NCBI GenBank assembly: GCA_025201765.1
Contig: MU623674.1
Coordinates: forward strand, 1 to 18,409
Direction: 5' to 3'
Source of the DNA: Daldinia sp. FL1419
Lineage: Eukaryota; Ascomycota; Sordariomycetes; Xylariales; Hypoxylaceae
DNA: 18,409 nucleotides
Each line of letters begins with the position of its first letter. The stretch's first letter is position 1. Under the pieces are notes generated by a model. That model searched no databases and was not told the DNA's origin. It worked only from the letters and a program-made list of their open reading frames with translations. Below are positions 9,432 to 18,409 of the stretch, piece by piece. Both the position numbers and the translations under genes were made by a program.

Positions 9432-9560
9432 AAATTGCGTTGCATTTCTACCCCACCAGCAAACTTTAAGCTCCATCTGAATTTTTTTTTCTGATCCCAC
9501 TTAAAAAGTTTTACGTATTATAATTGTTACTACCTGAAAGTTCAGTACCTAAGGAAAGAA
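9432..9560. other. GC islet with near-palindromic 18-mer, copy 2
   Basis: A better preserved stretch begins with AAATTGCGTTGCATTTCT (9432-9449), the partner of 5524-5541. It continues with CCCCACCAGCAAAC, GATCCCACTTAAAAAG and the short palindrome CTGAA-AG-TTCAG at 9534-9545. I cannot identify a gene or a transposon family. It may be the edge of another decayed element. Confidence 0.4.
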
Positions 9561-10201
9561 TAATTCAATATTTTATAAAGTAATTTTATAAAATAAGATT
9601 GATATAATTTCTTTTTATAATAATATATTCACCTATTTCTTTTTTATTATTTTTTTATTATAACAATCAATATTTTTATTATTTTAATTATAATATTATA
9701 TTTTACTTATTCTTTTTAAATTTGTTATAATTAATAATTAATATAATTAAATTAATAAAGGAGTTTTGGTTGAAGTATATTAATAATAAATAATTAAGCA
9801 TCAACCTTAATATTATTGATATAATAGTTGTTTTAATAACCTAAATTAATATATATATGGCCAAAAATATAATAGGTTATAATGAAAACACAATTAATAA
9901 AAATTTATGATGTACTTTTTAAGAATGATTTTTATAGTTGGATTTTAACTTATTTTATTAAGATTCAATATCTATTACACATTAGAGTTAAGGAATACCT
10001 TAAATTCTATAGCGTTTTTATTGGAATAGCATAAAATAATTTGTATGCACTCGCAATTGTTACTAATACAAATTCATTTTTTAAATTCTTTTAAAATAAA
10101 ATAAATAATTTATTAAAAATTTATTCTTTTAAATTTAAATTTTTAACTAACTTAATATATTTACATTTATTAGAAATTATAACAAAAGCTATTATAATTA
10201 A
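9561..10201. other. AT-rich stretch, possible extension of a minus-strand decayed frame
   Basis: No gene can be assigned. Between about 9880 and 10080 the minus strand has a fairly open frame (for example EFVLVTIASAYKLFYAIP, followed by a TAG). It could belong with the minus-strand remnant at 10273-10570, but I see no continuous frame linking them. Confidence 0.3.
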
Positions 10202-10272
10202 AATAAAGTTAATAACAGTAATATTAACACTATAATTTCCAACTATAATTATATAATTTTATCCAACACAGT

Positions 10273-10570
10273 TTATAAATCTTTAAATAATCCTTTAAGT
10301 ATCCCAGTCAGTTTTGGCATCCTAATCAGTTCCAACACCCTAACCAATTCCAGCACTTTAACAGACTCCACAAGTTCTTCAAGTACTATAATAACCAATC
10401 CCTCCACAACAATAATAAATAATCCTTTAAGTATTTTAAGTACCCTAGCAAGCTTAAGCAGTTCCTTAATATTAATTAATTTAGATATTCCTAATAAACA
10501 ACCCTATACAACAAAATTAACATATAAATAATATGGAGGTTTAATAAGGAATAATACAACAATTTATCGC
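10273..10570 (-). pseudogene. Decayed leucine-rich frame with six-residue repeat (unassigned)
   Basis: One minus-strand frame runs from about 10570 to a TAA at 10273 with a single internal TAG, so the last 77 or so codons are open. In this DNA a stop is expected about every tenth codon. The translation is rich in L, V, K and E. It includes KELLKLARVLKILKGLF, VLEELVESVK, VLELVRVLELIR and KLTGILKGLFKDL at the end. An 18-bp tandem repeat encodes units of the type VLEL(V/I)R, and ILKGLF appears near both ends. This suggests an amphipathic helical or coiled-coil repeat. I do not recognise the family. The plus strand is also open here (10202-10531, Ser/Thr-rich), partly because G is scarce on that strand. 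I prefer the minus frame for its residue pattern. Confidence 0.4.
10303..10374 (-). repeat. 18-bp tandem repeat, four units
   Basis: Units at 10303, 10321, 10339 and 10357 have the form CCTAACCAATTCCAGCAC and are diverged, with the outer units weakest. The length is a multiple of three, so the repeat keeps frame. On the minus strand the units read MPKLTG, VLELIR, VLELVR and LVESVK. A 17-bp sequence, AATAATCCTTTAAGTAT, flanks the array at 10286-10302 and again at 10418-10434, so a larger duplication of about 132 bp is also present. Confidence 0.7.
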
Positions 10571-11396
10571 AAAATTACCTATTTACAAATAAAAAGAATA
10601 ATTGATGACACAAGAATTTTAATTTCTCAACCTACTAACTAAATCATATTCCAATAATAATCTTAAATTCAGAAATAAAAAATATAAAATACTAAATAAA
10701 CAAATCCAAATCTTCTTATTTTATTATTATAAATTTAGGATTAGACCTAATTTATATATTAATGCTTATAATATTATATTAAAAGGAGTAGCTTTGGAAT
10801 TTTTTTATAAATACCTTATATAATAAAGTTTTGATTTTAATATAATAATTAATAAAATATACAACTTCTTTTATATTAATAAGAATTTTTAAATGTACAT
10901 ATCTAAATGGAAGAATATAATAATTAAGAATATTATATAGGATAATCTTGGAAAAATTTTATTTAAATATTTTAAAATATTAATTATTTAAATATAATAT
11001 ATTTATAAAGGTTTATTAATTAATTATATTAAGGAAATCTATTTTAAAAAAGGTTTATATCATATTATATAAAGATATCTAACATTTTTACCCATTTCTT
11101 TTTAATAATCCAACATATTTAAGAATGTTTGTACCAATCTTCAAATAATAATAAACAATATATATTGAAATTTTTCCAATAAATATAAAATAAAAAGTAA
11201 TTATTATTATATTAATTAAATTTATTAGAATAATTAAAAATCTTATTAAACAAATTAAGGTAGAAATAAATATTTTAATAATTAAAAATGTTTTAATAAT
11301 AAAAATAGAAAAAAGAAATATTTTATTTATAATAAATTAAACTATTAATTTACCAAATATCTTATATATAAATAATACAATAAACACAATAAATAA
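10571..11396. other. AT-rich stretch without genes
   Basis: This segment between the leucine-rich remnant and the LTR element shows only short, stop-ridden frames. No repeat in it matches the LTR family or the inverted-repeat element. It serves as the left flank of the LTR retrotransposon. Confidence 0.55.
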
Positions 11397-11788
11397 TGAA
11401 CCAGGATAGTGTAATTAGGTAATAGGAACTACCCTAAAAGGTTCTATTAGCCCTCCTTCTAAGGTTTACACACATTCTTTTAGATATAAATAAATCTTTA
11501 AAAGTTATTTTCTTACCTAATTAGCTTAAGATATATATAATTCTTTAAAGATTGTTTTTATAAAACTTCATATAAATAATATATATTTTTTAGGTTTATA
11601 ACCTCATCATACGCATTACCATTGCCGAACAATCACTTATAACAACTTTTTTACTTAATTATCCTATTATATTTTTTAAGATATAATCACCTTATATTCT
11701 TTAACTTATATAATTTTTGGTTTATTATGGGTTAATTGAAGTATAGGGTATATCCTACAAGAACTATTAGAGTTCCTGTTTAGTGGCA
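11397..11788 (+). repeat. 5' LTR (392 bp)
   Basis: It starts TGAACCAGGATAGTGTAATT and ends CTGTTTAGTGGCA. A TATA-like TATAAATAAA lies at 11485, about 90 bp in. It contains the whole unit that is amplified in the arrays at 427-5275. Near the end, CAAGAACT / AGTTCCTG form an imperfect stem around ATTAG (11758-11778). It is an alignable copy of 16807-17198 without gaps. Confidence 0.9.
11485..11495 (+). promoter_or_regulatory. TATA-like box in the 5' LTR
   Basis: TATAAATAAAT lies about 90 bp inside the LTR. It is conserved at 16895 in the 3' LTR and, as ATATATAAG or CATAAATAAG, at the head of the array monomers. Its position fits the U3 promoter of an LTR, but in such AT-rich DNA the match alone is weak. 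Confidence 0.4.
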
Positions 11789-12333
11789 ACTATTCTTAAA
11801 CCTTGAAACTGCAATTTTAATCTTAGAAAAATTAATATCTATTAGGATTAACAATTATAAAAATTAAAAACCATGTTACTGATACCACTTATATTGCTTT
11901 GATTAGAACTATTATTGTTTGATCAGCACGAATACAGTTTTAGAACAAAGCTTGAAAGAACGAGGAGTGAGGGAAATTAATTTGATCCTGAAACTTCAAG
12001 ATAATTTTGATGTACCTAAACCTTTACATAACTAGTATCGGAAATATGAAAAATAATTAAGAACTGTTTGATCAAATGATTTGTATATTAGGAGGTGTAT
12101 TTTATAACAATTTGGAAGTTTGAGATATTAAAAATGAAATAAACATAAATTTTTAATATAATATAAATAAAATTTATATAAGAATTTATATTAAAGATTT
12201 ATAAAAATTTACAAAAACCTACAAAAATTTACAAGATTTATAGTTAAGGTTATAGAGATTTACAAGATTTTATAGATATTATTACAAAAAGAAAATAATT
12301 ATAGAATCTAAATTATTTTTGGAACATATATCT
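11789..12333 (+). other. Retrotransposon leader region
   Basis: This lies between the 5' LTR and the first gag-like frame. It keeps some G and C (for example AAAGAACGAGGAGTGAGGG near 11957) but has no sustained frame. No tRNA-complementary primer-binding site is recognisable immediately after the LTR. It may have been mutated, or TGGCAACTATTC at 11784 could be a remnant overlapping the LTR end. Confidence 0.5.
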
Positions 12334-13740
12334 ATGGAGATAGGGCCGATTAGACGATTAAATACAAGCGTTAAGGATATTAGAATTATTACATTAACCT
12401 ACAATAACTATTGTAAGATTAATAGTTAAATGATAATAGTTTTAGAATTAGTTTTTATTAGTTTAATTAATTTATTTATATAAAAAAGATGGAGTGTGTT
12501 TGAAATTATTGTTTTTTTAATATTTATAATTTTTTTAAAAGTTTTTAAAGTAATACAGAATGGAGTTAAAACTTTATAATTAAAAACTAAAAACATATAA
12601 TTAAGAACTAAAATTGCTACGATTTACTTAGAAAACAAATTAAATGTAGTTAAAATTTATTATTCTATAAGATATACTTTTTAAGAAGAAGTACCACTTA
12701 CCCATACCGTACCCTCAGTATAGTAATCAATTAAACAAACCTATAATATTCTGTTTGATTAACTTGATTTAAATACGTTATTATTTTTTAATACACCTTT
12801 AATACCTTTATTAATATTCCTTATAATTATTATATAATAAGACTTTATTAATAAGTTATTTAACACAAGTTAAAATATACCATCTTCATAGTTGATTAGT
12901 ATAGTGCCTATTATCGTACAACAAGAATAGCTGAATATAATTACTTTAATTACTATAGGATGTATGTTGATAATATTTACACCTATTGTTTAAGATTCAA
13001 TAATAATTATATCTACTACACTTGTAAATATATTTAATTAAGATAAAAGCGCTCAATTAGTAATTACATATTAACCAATCCTACCAGAACCCAATTATTA
13101 TTCTTATTGCTTATTTGATGGATTGGAAGTGATATAATGGCTTAAAGATGTATAATACATTTTTTAATAATATAGAATAATTAAGGATGATATGATTGCT
13201 AATATATTATATTAAACAATTAATAAGAGTATTAAGAGATAGGTTAAAATTGCTATTTACAAAACTATTACTTGGAACCAAATTTATAATTAATTAAAAT
13301 ACAAATTTGCACTACGTGATTCCAAGAAATTCAAATTTATTTGAAAGAGGCTTATAAATCTTAAGAAAAAGCCTATTTTATCTAATATTACTAAGGTTAT
13401 TGATTTGATTAAAGATTATATTATAATTTTTAAGGAAGCTGAGGAAGTAGAGACTACGAATATTTACCCTGATAACTATATGTATGATGTTTCTAAAAAG
13501 ATCAGCCAAGAGATTATAGAGAAAATATTATATAGGGAATAAATGCCAATTAAGTAGATTAATAGCTATTCGTTTGTTCAATTTTATAAAGTTATTAAAA
13601 AATAGGTTAAAAATAAGATATATATTAAGAATCATTACAAAACATACAATCAAACAAAGAAAGCATTTACTGGGACTTATTACAACTATAATTACAATTT
13701 TGGTTAAGAATATATATCAAACTGAAAAATTTTTTTTATT
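12334..13740 (+). pseudogene. Decayed gag-like capsid gene
   Basis: A single plus frame, from a possible ATG at 12334, has visibly fewer stops than the sequence composition predicts, especially from 12901 on. From 13081 it resembles the capsid domain of LTR-retrotransposon Gag proteins. It has FDG, then WLKDV after a stop, then YIF, then TITWNQIYN (a tW..i/l pattern), LKYKFALRD, and then a helical K/L-rich region followed by VIDLIKDYIIIFKEAEEVE. Known Gag capsids show F.G...WL...F and later tW..f...l...F in this order. The internal stops are all of the types obtainable by C-to-T change on either strand (from CAA, CAG, CGA or TGG). No zinc knuckle is visible. The protein cannot be made. Gag identity is my inference from pattern, not from a search. 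Confidence 0.55.
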
Positions 13741-13860
13741 TATTATTTTAAATTTTTTATTTTTATTTATTTTTTAAATTTATATATATAGATGATTAGA
13801 TTGTTAATTAATTTAATATAGTAATATTTTAATATTATTATCTTTTTTTTTTTTTTACAC

Positions 13861-14616
13861 TTAAAACAAAAATATCTTTTTCACCAATTTCCGATTATTA
13901 TATTTGTTTATAATTAAGAAGTTTTTTTTAGTTATATCCCCATGAAGGGGAGGGAAATAATTAGTTCTTACATGAAGGAATTTAAGCTCTAAAGCTCGAA
14001 GATTGCACTTTTTTATGATATACAGATAATTACCACAATCATCTTCATCAAAAAGAATATAATACCCAAAGAATGGCCATATATTAATACAACTTTTAAA
14101 ATTAAACAATCAGAAATGTTCTTTGCAGAGTTTATAAAGAACCTCATTTAAAAAACCAAAAACTTATACCACCAGACCTTTTATATAATAAAAATTAATT
14201 AAAATTTTACTTATATATTTGCTAATAGGACTACCTCCACAGATATCAACATGTATAATAAATTATCCAAACAATTATGATAAAACCATATTAAAATAAT
14301 GAAAATAATAAGGACTATTTTTCCAAAAATTAATATTAGTAATTTTCCAATGAATATAACAATTAATTACAATACTACCAAGGACTTCAAATTCCATTAT
14401 GCCAAACATTTAAACGTTCTAATTAACCAAGATATATTTAAGATACTTCAAAAAGGTTATTTACAAAACAATGGAAATCGAAGAGAAGATCACTAATATA
14501 AGCAATTGACTTCTAATATTTCTTAAATTTATCCATATCATTAACTTAATCAAATCGTACTACAAAAGCACAGCCAAATGATGGAACAACAAGAACAATA
14601 ATAGATTAATTATTTA
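13861..14616 (+). pseudogene. Continuation of the gag-frame relic (unassigned part)
   Basis: The same reading frame as the gag-like relic stays unusually open here, with roughly a dozen stops in about 250 codons. Open stretches include KIALFYDIQIITTIIF, KEWPYINTTFKIKQSEMFF, and a 65-codon stop-free run from an ATG at 14299 (with NYNTTKDFKFHYAKHL). The composition changes from G-rich in the gag part to C-rich and G-poor here, so the mutated strand has switched. It may be the C-terminal part of Gag, or protease. No D-[ST]-G motif was recognised. The minus strand is also open over 13861-14109, but frame agreement with the upstream relic favours plus. Confidence 0.4.
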
Positions 14617-14826
14617 AATTATTGTTATTATTATTACTATTATTTAGAATATTAATTGTTAATAATAATATTAATAAAGAGTTATTATTTAAAAAACTTA
14701 CATTTATCAACTTAAATTAAGAAAATATCTTGAACTAACTTAATATTTAAACTTATTAAATGATAGCTAATCAAATACAACAAAGCATTTTAAAATGAAT
14801 AAATTGAAAAGTTGAAGAATAAATCC

Positions 14827-15031
14827 TAAGGAAAAAAAAGAAAAGAAGGGAGAAAGAGAGAAAGAAGAAGGATGAAAGTTATGGTATTAAATTATAATAT
14901 ATTAAAACAAAAAATACTATTTATAATCAATGTAATTAAATTGTTAAAAAACACTGCTCAATATTTATATATAAATTTAAAACATATATATTATACAAAG
15001 TTACAATTGCAACTAATAAACATTTACTGAT
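14827..15031 (+). pseudogene. Short basic open stretch after a purine tract
   Basis: Positions 14828-14872 are pure purine (45 bases). In the same frame as the gag-like relic they encode a lysine/arginine/glutamate run (GKKRKEGRKRERRRM), followed by about 50 more open codons to a TGA near 15029. It could be the basic tail of the gag-frame protein, a linker, or simply a low-complexity tract. It is too short and plain to assign. Confidence 0.3.
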
Positions 15032-15181
15032 TTAAGCAGCAACAATTATGAATTGGAGTATAAAAATACCATTAATTCATCTTTTTATCTCTAATATTTC
15101 TGTAATATTCCTTTTCTCCTTTATAATACAATTATATCTTTTATAAACTTATATTTTATTTAATTAGATTAAGGTGATTCA

Positions 15182-16678
15182 TATGGTACGCATTTGATAT
15201 TAATATTATTGTTACAAATTATTGTTAATTTAATAATACCCTATAACACCAAATTATTATTAAGTTATTATCAAATTAGTAAAATTAGCAATATGGCTAA
15301 TTTATCAATTCCAGTTATTCATAACAAAATGATTAAATTATTATAAACATTAATAGATACCATTTACCCAATTAAATATAGTGAATTAGTTGATTATAAA
15401 AACCCATTTCCTTGGTTAGATATAATAACCAAAAAAATTAAAAACTTTATACCAATATTTGATTGGTTAGTTGAAAATGTTATAATATTATTAAGGATTA
15501 ATATAAACTATTGGTACAATAGTTTATTATTGACGTTAGTATAGGTTTTACAATTGTATATTAAGAAATAGTAATTGAATAATTTTTATATTATGATTTT
15601 TTAGGAGCTAGCTACATGCGATACGCCTGATCAGGGAATTTTTTACAAAAAGGAGTCAATATAGACATTAGGTTATAATTCTAAAAGAAATTTTAGTTTA
15701 TTAATATTTAAAATTATATAGTAAAAGGCTCAAGTATTATTTCTATTAGCATATATTAATTTGTTTGATTTGAAGTGTATATAAGCAATGAAGATATACA
15801 ATTAGAATTACTTTTTTTTTGCAGTTTATACCTTAAAGAAGTACTGTTTGTAGGTTATTAACTTAATTTGAGAAGGATTAGTTCAGTAAATTAATTATAT
15901 TAAAGATTAAATGATTATAATATTTAAGAAGTTAGGAAAGTTTATTCCTGGGGAGTTACATACGATTCTTATAGTCATTTAAAGAGATAGTTGATTTTAT
16001 GGATTTTGGTATGTTTATACACTATATATGATTAAGTGCAGGTTATAAGAGTTATTATTTATAGTTAAGAATGGTGATTATTACAAAAAGTTTAATAATT
16101 ATATAAAGTTATTAGTTGAATTAGTAATAATTTGAATGATTAATAATCTTGTATTAAAAGTAATATTAGTAGTAGTAGTTATTAAAACCTTTAAGCCAAT
16201 TAAAAATGAACCATTATTAAAGCAGGTATTGCAAAACAAGATAATAAAAACTGATAAAACTATTTATTTGATTAAGAGTAAGTTGATTAGGTTGTATAAT
16301 ATGAAGATAAATAATAAATATGTGTTAGAACCAACTCCAAACAAAAATAATATTTTAGGAGATTTATAATTAAATAATTGTATAATATATGGATTGTAGC
16401 ATATAACTTATTTTGAAAGATAAGGACCTAATTTATATATATGGTCTGGAGAAATGTTAGTAGATTTAGTAGTTAAACTGTAGTTAAATATATTGTTAGA
16501 TTAGTTAGAATGGGAAATATTTGAATAAGCTTTTAAATATATATAATTTAAAAATAAGGACTAATCAACTAAATAAACTCATGAATAAGATTAGAGAGTA
16601 TTAAATAGAAATAAAAAGTGTTTGAAAGTTAATAATTATATATATAATAATTAAAAGACTTGGGGAGTTTGGATTTTC
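15182..16678 (+). pseudogene. Decayed second reading frame, possibly pol-derived
   Basis: From 15182 a plus frame, +1 relative to the gag-like frame, is open for 120 codons with one stop (includes DYKNPFPWLDIITKK and FIPIFDWLVEN). It continues with scattered stops to about 16678, including a stop-free 77-codon run at 16136-16369. At 15947-16039 it reads PGELHTILIVI, stop, RDS, stop, FYGFWYVY, then YMIKC. This loosely resembles the zinc-binding region of Ty3-type integrases (T.. .LI.RD.WWPG... .Y...C). However, the expected second cysteine is absent and no convincing catalytic triad follows. No reverse-transcriptase YxDD motif is visible anywhere in the interior. Its position just before the 3' LTR suits the end of pol. 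Function is unproven. Confidence 0.35.
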
Positions 16679-16806
16679 TTTCTTTTTTTTTTTTAATTTA
16701 TATGGTATTTAATTAATTTAATTACAATTTGATTATATAGTTTTTCTAATTTTTTTTATTAAAATTAATTTATTAAAGGTTTAATATTGTTAATTTTGGG
16801 GAACTC
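16679..16806 (+). other. 3' untranslated end with possible polypurine tract
   Basis: This T-rich segment precedes the 3' LTR. GGGGAACTC at 16798-16806 directly abuts the LTR start, so GGGGAA could be the remains of the polypurine tract used to prime plus-strand synthesis. It is short and may be degraded. Confidence 0.35.
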
Positions 16807-17198
16807 TAAACTAAAATAATATAATTAGGTAATAGGAGTTATTTTGAAAGGCCTTATTAGCCCCCTTTTTAAAATTTACATACGTTCTTTTAAATATAAA
16901 TAAGTTTTCAAAAGTTATTTTCTTACCTAATTAGTTTAAAATATATATAGTTTTTTAGAGATTGTTTTTATAAAGTTTTATATGAATAATATATATTTTT
17001 TGGGTTTATAACCTTATTGTACGCATTATTATTACCAAGTAATCATTTATAATAACTTTTTTACTTAATCATCCTATTATACTCTTCAAGATATAATTAC
17101 CTTATATCCTCTAGTTTATACAGCCTTTGGCTTGCTATGGGTTAGTTGAAGTATAGGGCATATCCTGCAGGAGCTATTAGAGCTCCTGTTCAATGGTA
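16807..17198 (+). repeat. 3' LTR (392 bp)
   Basis: It is the gapless partner of 11397-11788. It starts TAAACTAAAATAATATAATT (ancestral TGAACC) and ends CTGTTCAATGGTA (ancestral CA end). It keeps the better version of the terminal hairpin, at 17168-17188. All differences from the 5' LTR that I can see are transitions, in both directions, so both copies were mutated independently. Confidence 0.9.
17168..17188. repeat. LTR-terminal hairpin
   Basis: Perfect 8-bp arms CAGGAGCT and AGCTCCTG enclose ATTAG, about ten bases from the LTR end. The structure recurs in inverted form across the 1560-2955 array (GAGCTCTAATAGCTCCTGC), and degraded in the 5' LTR and near 3595-3615. It may be an RNA stem near the transcript end or a recombination-prone palindrome; either is inference. 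Confidence 0.7.
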
Positions 17199-18409
17199 TT
17201 AATATATATAAAAATAAAAAATGGGAAATATTAAAAAGGATTTTACAACTTTCTTTATTAATTATAAAAAAATTGATATTAATTATAATAATAATAATAT
17301 TAATAATAATAATAATAATTTTAATATATAACATATATAATATATTAATAATAAATATAATAATAATAATTAAATTTAATTATTAATTATACAATATTTT
17401 ATAAATTATAATAAAATTAATAATTTTTAAATTATTAATATCTTTATAAATTAAATAATTTTTTATATATTTATTATAATAAATATCTTTAATAATAATT
17501 ATAAATATTTTTTGGATATAATCCCAAATTCCCCTTTTACATTTTACCTTAAAAACCAATATTTTCATACATTTTAAAACATTTTACCTAACATTAGAAT
17601 AATTAGAATATTATTAAAAGGTAAAATATAAATAAAAATATTATAACATATATATTTTAATATCAAAATAAATATATTTATAATAAAAATACATATTATA
17701 TAATTTAATAATTATTTAAAATAAGGAAATTTTAGTACTATTAATGTATTTACTTTATTTAAAATTATTTAATTTTATATTATATTTTATAATATATTAT
17801 TCTTATTATATTTTTATAATATAAATTATTTAGAAATTTTTCTAAATAATATTAAAAATATACTTATTTATAAGAATAAACATTATCCTATTATTTAAAA
17901 ATGGGGATACCTATAATTTCTATTTAATAATAAAAAATAAATAATTATATATTATTATTTAATTAAAAAAGAATTACAATAAATATATAAATATTTTAAT
18001 TACCTAACTATAAATTGATTTTATTATATTTTTATAAAAATTAAATATAATAAATTAAATTAAATAATTATTAAAAGAATTAATAAATATTATTATTAAT
18101 ATTAAATATATAATAGTGTATTAGGATAATTTAAATTTATTATGAAAGATAATATTAATTTTAATTATAATGTTTATATTAATATAATATATATTAAAGG
18201 TAAATTAGTTTTTTATATTATTAATAAAATTATATTATTTTAAATAATAAAGTTTTTTAAAGATATATTAATAAAATATATATAGGATATATTAAAAATA
18301 ATATAAATTAGTAATTATTTTGGATTATTTAATAATTTAATATTTAATATTAATATTAATTTTATAATTAATAAATTTATTTTAAATATAAATATATTAT
18401 TAATATTTA
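17199..18409. other. AT-rich flank without genes
   Basis: The sequence to the right of the LTR element is almost pure A and T, with AAT and ATT triplet-like runs near 17280-17370. I see no gene, no repeat shared with the rest of the window, and no copy of the left flank. The short open stretches on the minus strand (17116-17334, partly inside the LTR, and 17383-17568) are low-complexity I/N/K strings. Confidence 0.6.

Larger units (their letters stand above)
11397..17198 (+). mobile_element. Decayed LTR retrotransposon
   Basis: Two direct repeats, both exactly 392 bp (11397-11788 and 16807-17198), bound about 5.0 kb of internal sequence, for a total of 5802 bp. The LTRs begin TG and end CA in their less mutated forms. 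Every difference I see between them is a transition, with no indel. Internally, one plus frame carries a gag-like relic (about 12334-14616) and another plus frame carries a second long relic (15182-16678). A short GGGGAA tract lies just before the right LTR and could be a polypurine tract. I cannot identify a primer-binding site. No flanking duplication is seen (AATAA on the left, TTAAT on the right). Superfamily is unproven; the gag type suits Ty3-like elements. Confidence 0.85.

Noticed and set aside
13574..13777. Open frame on the plus strand, 67 codons
   Set aside because: It overlaps the gag-like relic in a different frame, and its translation is low-complexity I/K/F/L typical of AT-rich DNA.
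13861..14109. Minus-strand open frame of 82 codons as a gene
   Set aside because: The plus strand is equally open here in the same frame as the upstream gag-like relic, and no family is recognised on the minus strand. It is kept only as a caveat.
14299..14496. 65-codon open frame as an independent gene
   Set aside because: It is in frame with the decayed gag-frame relic and is simply a stop-free interval of it.
16136..16369. 77-codon open frame as an independent gene
   Set aside because: It is a stop-free interval of the longer decayed frame 15182-16678 inside the LTR element.
17116..17334. Minus-strand open frame of 72 codons
   Set aside because: It runs from AT-rich flank (poly-isoleucine) into the 3' LTR on the opposite strand. 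It is a composition artefact.
17383..17568. Minus-strand open frame of 61 codons
   Set aside because: It is a low-complexity I/K/N/Y string in pure AT-rich DNA, without any recognisable domain.
1..18409. Mitochondrial or plastid origin because of the AT content
   Set aside because: No organellar gene, rRNA or tRNA is visible. An LTR retrotransposon with transition-only LTR divergence points to nuclear DNA.

Overview
This window looks like a gene-free, extremely AT-rich block of a filamentous ascomycete (Pezizomycotina) genome. It appears to be built from transposable elements decayed by repeat-induced point mutation (RIP) or a similar C-to-T process. The evidence is internal. Paired repeat copies differ almost only by C/T and G/A transitions, and the recognisable reading frames are broken by stop codons of the kind made from CAA, CAG, CGA or TGG. 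Long patches have lost nearly all C on one strand while keeping G, or the reverse. I found no intact host gene, tRNA, rRNA or CRISPR array. The host assignment is inference; a naturally AT-rich protist or anaerobic fungus cannot be fully excluded.

Layout. Positions 1-426 are AT-rich DNA with two hairpins. Positions 427-5275 form a repeat complex derived from one LTR family: two direct-orientation LTR-like copies (427-1397), an inverted array of about a dozen monomers of roughly 135 bp (1560-3255), and a direct array of roughly 250-300 bp monomers (3295-5275). Positions 5276-6216 are AT-rich with two small GC islets. Positions 6217-9020 hold a DNA transposon-like element with terminal inverted repeats of about 180 bp and a ruined interior. 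Positions 9021-11396 hold short repeats and, on the minus strand, a decayed leucine-rich frame with a six-residue repeat (10273-10570).

Positions 11397-17198 are a complete LTR retrotransposon relic. Its two LTRs are both exactly 392 bp and start TG and end CA (ancestrally). Its interior carries a gag-like decayed frame and a second decayed frame downstream. Positions 17199-18409 are featureless AT-rich sequence.

How the parts relate. The LTRs of the 11397-17198 element and the arrays at 427-5275 are the same sequence family. The arrays multiply the part of the LTR from its TATA-like box to its terminal hairpin. The window therefore shows one retrotransposon family both as a full element and as LTR-derived satellite DNA, beside an unrelated inverted-repeat transposon. 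Nothing here appears able to make a functional protein.
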